This document shows positions 17,811-20,171 of a stretch of DNA of 20,171 nucleotides, piece after piece (positions within the stretch are counted from its first letter, which is position 1; every line of letters starts with the position of its first letter). Location of the stretch: assembly GCA_001931875.2 (NCBI GenBank), contig MSJH02000018.1, positions 1-20,171 of the forward strand. The letters run 5' to 3'. The translations under genes were made by a program, and so were the position numbers. Source of the stretch: Byssochlamys sp. IMV 00236 (taxonomy: Eukaryota; Ascomycota; Eurotiomycetes; Eurotiales; Thermoascaceae). The notes beneath the pieces are model-generated. The model was not told where the DNA came from. It did not search any database and saw only the letters and a program-made list of their open reading frames with translations.

Positions 17811-19227
17811 TCAAGTATGATGAACTGTAGTCAAACCAGGTGATCCAGGCATTGCTGGACGGCTGAATCGAGTTTCAATAAACGTCTTCATAATACCGTT
17901 TTCCTTGTTATCGAAACGACGATATACTTCCACAATATCTTCCAATTTGAATCGATGCGTAAGTATGACAGATGGATCAAACTCACCGTTGACCATGTAT
18001 TCCAAGCACTTATCCCAGTAGCTTTGAATAGGCGCCTGACCACAGCCCACAAGACGGATACCTTTCTCCATGATACCACCAATCAGCAAATGGTTGGTAT
18101 AGGCAGCATAATCAGCAATCAAGGCAACAGTACCAAACTTCTTTGTTGCTCGAATTGCTTCATTAATGACTTCACTTGTATCTGTTTCCAAGCCAACAGC
18201 ACGCTCGATCTTGTGCAAAAGTCCCTTTGAATAACGGAAACCAGCACAATCGAGAGAGCGATCCAAACCTCTAGGTTCAAGCTCGAGAATTTTGGAAGCA
18301 ACGTCCGTATCGACATCAAAGTTGATGCATTCGACGCCCCAGAGATCCCTGGCCAACTGCAGACGTTCAGGTACGTTGTCCACGGCAATGATACGCCTGA
18401 CTTTGAATACCTTGCGTAACCATTGACAAGCACAAAGACCAATTGGGCCAAGACCCCACACACCAACGGCTTCTCCTTCTTTAGCGCCTGAATCGAAAAC
18501 ACAGTGGAAAGAGGTAGGAACGATATCAGACAAGTAGAGAGCTTTTTCGTCAGGAAGACTGTCGGGTATCTTGAGCAGATTCGTGTTTCCAAACAAGACG
18601 CGACAATATTCAGCCTGACCGCCAGAGAAGCCTCCTAGCATCTATAAAGAATGAGTAACATTGTGATTTTGACATATCAGAGTTGCTTACGTGAGAATAG
18701 CCAAGAACACCAGAGATACGATGGCCATAGAGCTTGTCCATGACTGAACTGTTGTTTGCACAAGAACAAGAAGTGAACAATCCCTTGGTACACCACTCAC
18801 ATTTACCACAAGCAATGTTGAAAGCAGCCACAACACGATCTCCAGGTCTGACCTTTGTCACATCGTGGCCAATCTTTTCGACAGTACCAATAAACTCATG
18901 ACCAAGGACTTCTCCTTCCTTGAGTTGCATCAGTTCTCCATGATACAAGTGCAAATCAGATCCACATACTATACAATTATGTTCAACAGCTGTATGCATT
19001 TTATTGTGTGTACACGTACCTGTTGTACCAGTAATTTTAACAATAACATCTTCAGCATCCGTTATATCTGGCTTGGGCACTCTTCTCAATTCCACTTTGC
19101 CTTTGCCAGCCCAGCAACAGGCAAGCATATCTGAACCAGAGGTTGCTTGTTTATCCTCATTAGCGACAGAAACGGGCACTTCGCCCATAGCTTTTTGAGC
19201 AATATTTGAAGCAGCGTTTGCAGCCAT
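17811..19227 (-). CDS. Zinc-dependent medium-chain alcohol/formaldehyde-type dehydrogenase (three exons)
   Basis: NAD(P)-dependent oxidoreductase of the zinc MDR superfamily; closest in pattern to the glutathione-independent formaldehyde dehydrogenase and threonine-dehydrogenase-like group. The substrate is not settled. Exons are 19227-19020, 18968-18691 and 18641-17811; 1317 nt, 438 residues. Catalytic-zinc residues: Cys 71 in CGSDLHLYHG, formed across intron 1, and His 93/Glu 94 in GHEFIG. Structural zinc: Cys 123, 126, 129 and 137, with the classical 3-3-8 spacing. The Rossmann motif GLGPIG lies at about residues 225-230 and is followed by RIIAVDN, where the acidic residue favours NAD over NADP. 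The N-terminal ~35 residues are Ala/Ser-rich and longer than the core family needs. Intron 1 (51 nt) is stop-free and a multiple of three, so an unspliced reading also stays open but separates VKITGTT from CGSDLH. Confidence 0.94.
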
Positions 19228-19732
19228 GATAAAAAAAATGAAAAAACAATTGCTGAATCTTTTATGGTGAGAAAATACATTTTATATCAACGCTTTCATT
19301 CTTACAAAAGCATGACGCCAATGGGAAGGAGGGTAACTTATTTGTAGTGATTTGCTTTTTTTTCATGCAGGGTTCTCAGCTGATCATAAACCCAAGCATG
19401 AACAAACGGAAAGGTGACTACAACATTTGATAATCCTGAGGTAAATTATGAAACCTTTATTTACTATAAAGCATGTTCATAAAGGCTTTTTGCTTCAATG
19501 AAAAAGAAATCTGCATAATTTAAACAGGTTATTTATGCTATATCTCTTTCCTAAAGGTAAAGCCCGCACTTGCGTTTATTTTCAATGATTTGAAACGGGT
19601 CTCTTAAATAGGGTTTAACCTATTTAAAGGATAACTTGATAATTTGCAAGGACATAATGCATGAAGTATATATATTGTGTGTTTGTATATATGTATGGAA
19701 GGGGGGAATAATTTTATCTACAAAAATAATGC
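19228..19732. other. Gene-free spacer upstream of the zinc dehydrogenase
   Basis: About 500 bases holding the dehydrogenase promoter and the 3' end of the next minus-strand gene. It is AT-rich, with short A/T runs, a GT/TA-rich stretch near 19670-19700 and one strong palindrome at 19604-19627. No credible ORF. Confidence 0.6.
19604..19627. repeat. Perfect 24-nt palindrome, 9-bp arms
   Basis: TTAAATAGG and CCTATTTAA pair perfectly around GTTTAA, about 380 bases before the dehydrogenase start and 105 bases beyond the stop of the neighbouring gene. It could be a regulator site or a 3'-end structure. Confidence 0.5.
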
Positions 19733-20134
19733 TCACATCGCAACACGGTTAATGCTCCAACCGTTTGCCGCAGATACCAATTCTGCTTCTTGTTCATAGA
19801 CTTGCAGAGTCCTGTCCACAATTCTTACTGCTGCTGCTAGAGCCATGGCATCACCTTTTATAGAAAGTGGTTTTAGATTTTTAAGTCAAAATATATGAGA
19901 CTTTACCTTGTTGCTGTATAAAACTGATGCGGTATAAGCCTCTCTTCTTTGCTGCAAGAAGCTGATATATTTCAAGTTTGAATTTTAAAAATATTGTTTT
20001 TGTGTCTATAAAAAATCATAAGTATACTTTTTTGGTTGCTCTTTATCAAACCACTTACTGTTCACAAGCCTCATCTCTCCTTTCCTTCGTATCCTGCCGT
20101 CTGGTTCTTGTCTTTCGGTGATAAACCCATCCAT
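19733..20134 (-). CDS. Small protein, possibly Alba-fold (three exons, 5' end uncertain)
   Basis: Exons are 20134-20059, 20005-19907 and 19854-19733, with introns of 53 nt (20058-20006) and 52 nt (19906-19855). If the ATG at 20134-20132 is the start, the product is 98 residues. The frame is consistent across both splices (phase 1 each) and ends at TGA 19735-19733. The protein starts with polar, basic residues (RIRRKGEMRLVN), then a likely helix (TIFLKFKLEIYQLLAAKKRG), a strand (LYRISFIQQQG) and a second helix (DAMALAAAVRIVDRTLQ). That beta-alpha-beta-alpha order and the G-x-A start of the second helix recall Alba-domain nucleic-acid-binding proteins (RNase P/MRP Rpp20/25-like), but this is a fold guess, not a family match. 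The upstream poly(T) and the AAAG just before the exon could also be an acceptor, in which case the gene extends beyond the window. Confidence 0.5.
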
Positions 20135-20143
20135 ACGCTTTGC

Positions 20144-20171
20144 AAAAAAAAAAAAAAAAAAAAAAAAAAAA
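20144..20171 (+). repeat. Poly(A) tract at the window end
   Basis: At least 28 consecutive A run off the end of the window. On the minus strand this is poly(T) directly before the first exon of the small gene. Confidence 0.8.

Noticed and set aside
20059..20142. Alternative frame of the last exon (YGWVYHRKTRTRRQ...)
   Set aside because: It is open within the exon but cannot be joined to the downstream exons without hitting stops. The MDGFITERQ frame joins cleanly across both introns.

Overview
The window looks like nuclear DNA of a filamentous fungus, most probably a Mucoromycota (Mucorales-like) species. Three things suggest this. The DNA is AT-rich. The coding genes are cut by very short introns of about 49-62 nt with GTA(A/T/C)-type donors and YAG/AAG acceptors. 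One gene (11670-12515) resembles a lineage-specific protein family that I associate with Mucorales genomes. That placement is inference; species cannot be told from the sequence alone. There are no bacterial operons, prophages, CRISPR arrays, rRNAs or complete tRNAs.

Layout. Plus strand: an ACR3-type arsenite efflux carrier (136-1333, one intron), a decayed reading frame of unknown family (1401-2237), a secreted pepsin-like aspartic protease (7084-8319, intronless), and a Mucorales-type hypothetical gene with an apparent 1-nt frameshift (11670-12515). Minus strand: a YTP1-like membrane protein (4334-2494), the mitochondrial Rieske protein of complex III (5437-4511), a SAMHD1-like HD-domain dNTPase in 11 exons (10568-8571), a secreted or vacuolar serine carboxypeptidase in 9 exons (14583-12696), sphingosine-1-phosphate lyase in 6 exons (16755-14844), mitochondrial ribosomal protein bL21m in 3 exons (17616-17038), a zinc-dependent medium-chain alcohol/formaldehyde-type dehydrogenase in 3 exons (19227-17811), and a small possibly Alba-fold protein at the window edge (20134-19733). 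I assembled all exon models by hand; in every intact multi-exon gene the exon lengths sum to a multiple of three and the joins keep family motifs in frame.

How the genes relate. This is a mixed housekeeping and secretory neighbourhood, not a functional cluster. Two genes serve mitochondria (RIP1, bL21m), two encode secretory-pathway hydrolases, and the rest act in sphingolipid breakdown, arsenite export, dNTP balance and NAD(P)-dependent oxidation. Genes are compact: several AATAAA-type signals lie within tens of bases of the stop codon, or overlap it. Two long gene-poor stretches (5438-7083 and 10569-11669) hold the more unexplained structure: perfect palindromes, a tRNA-minihelix-like hairpin upstream of RIP1, and a 261-bp segment bounded by 17-bp perfect inverted repeats that looks like a small MITE or fold-back element.

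I did not find a convincing new multi-gene system. The points most worth a second look are the 17-nt microexon carrying the HD catalytic pair of the SAMHD1-like gene, the inverted-repeat element at 11276-11536, the frameshifted lineage-specific gene with a 37-A tract at an intron donor, and the RIP1 leader hairpin.
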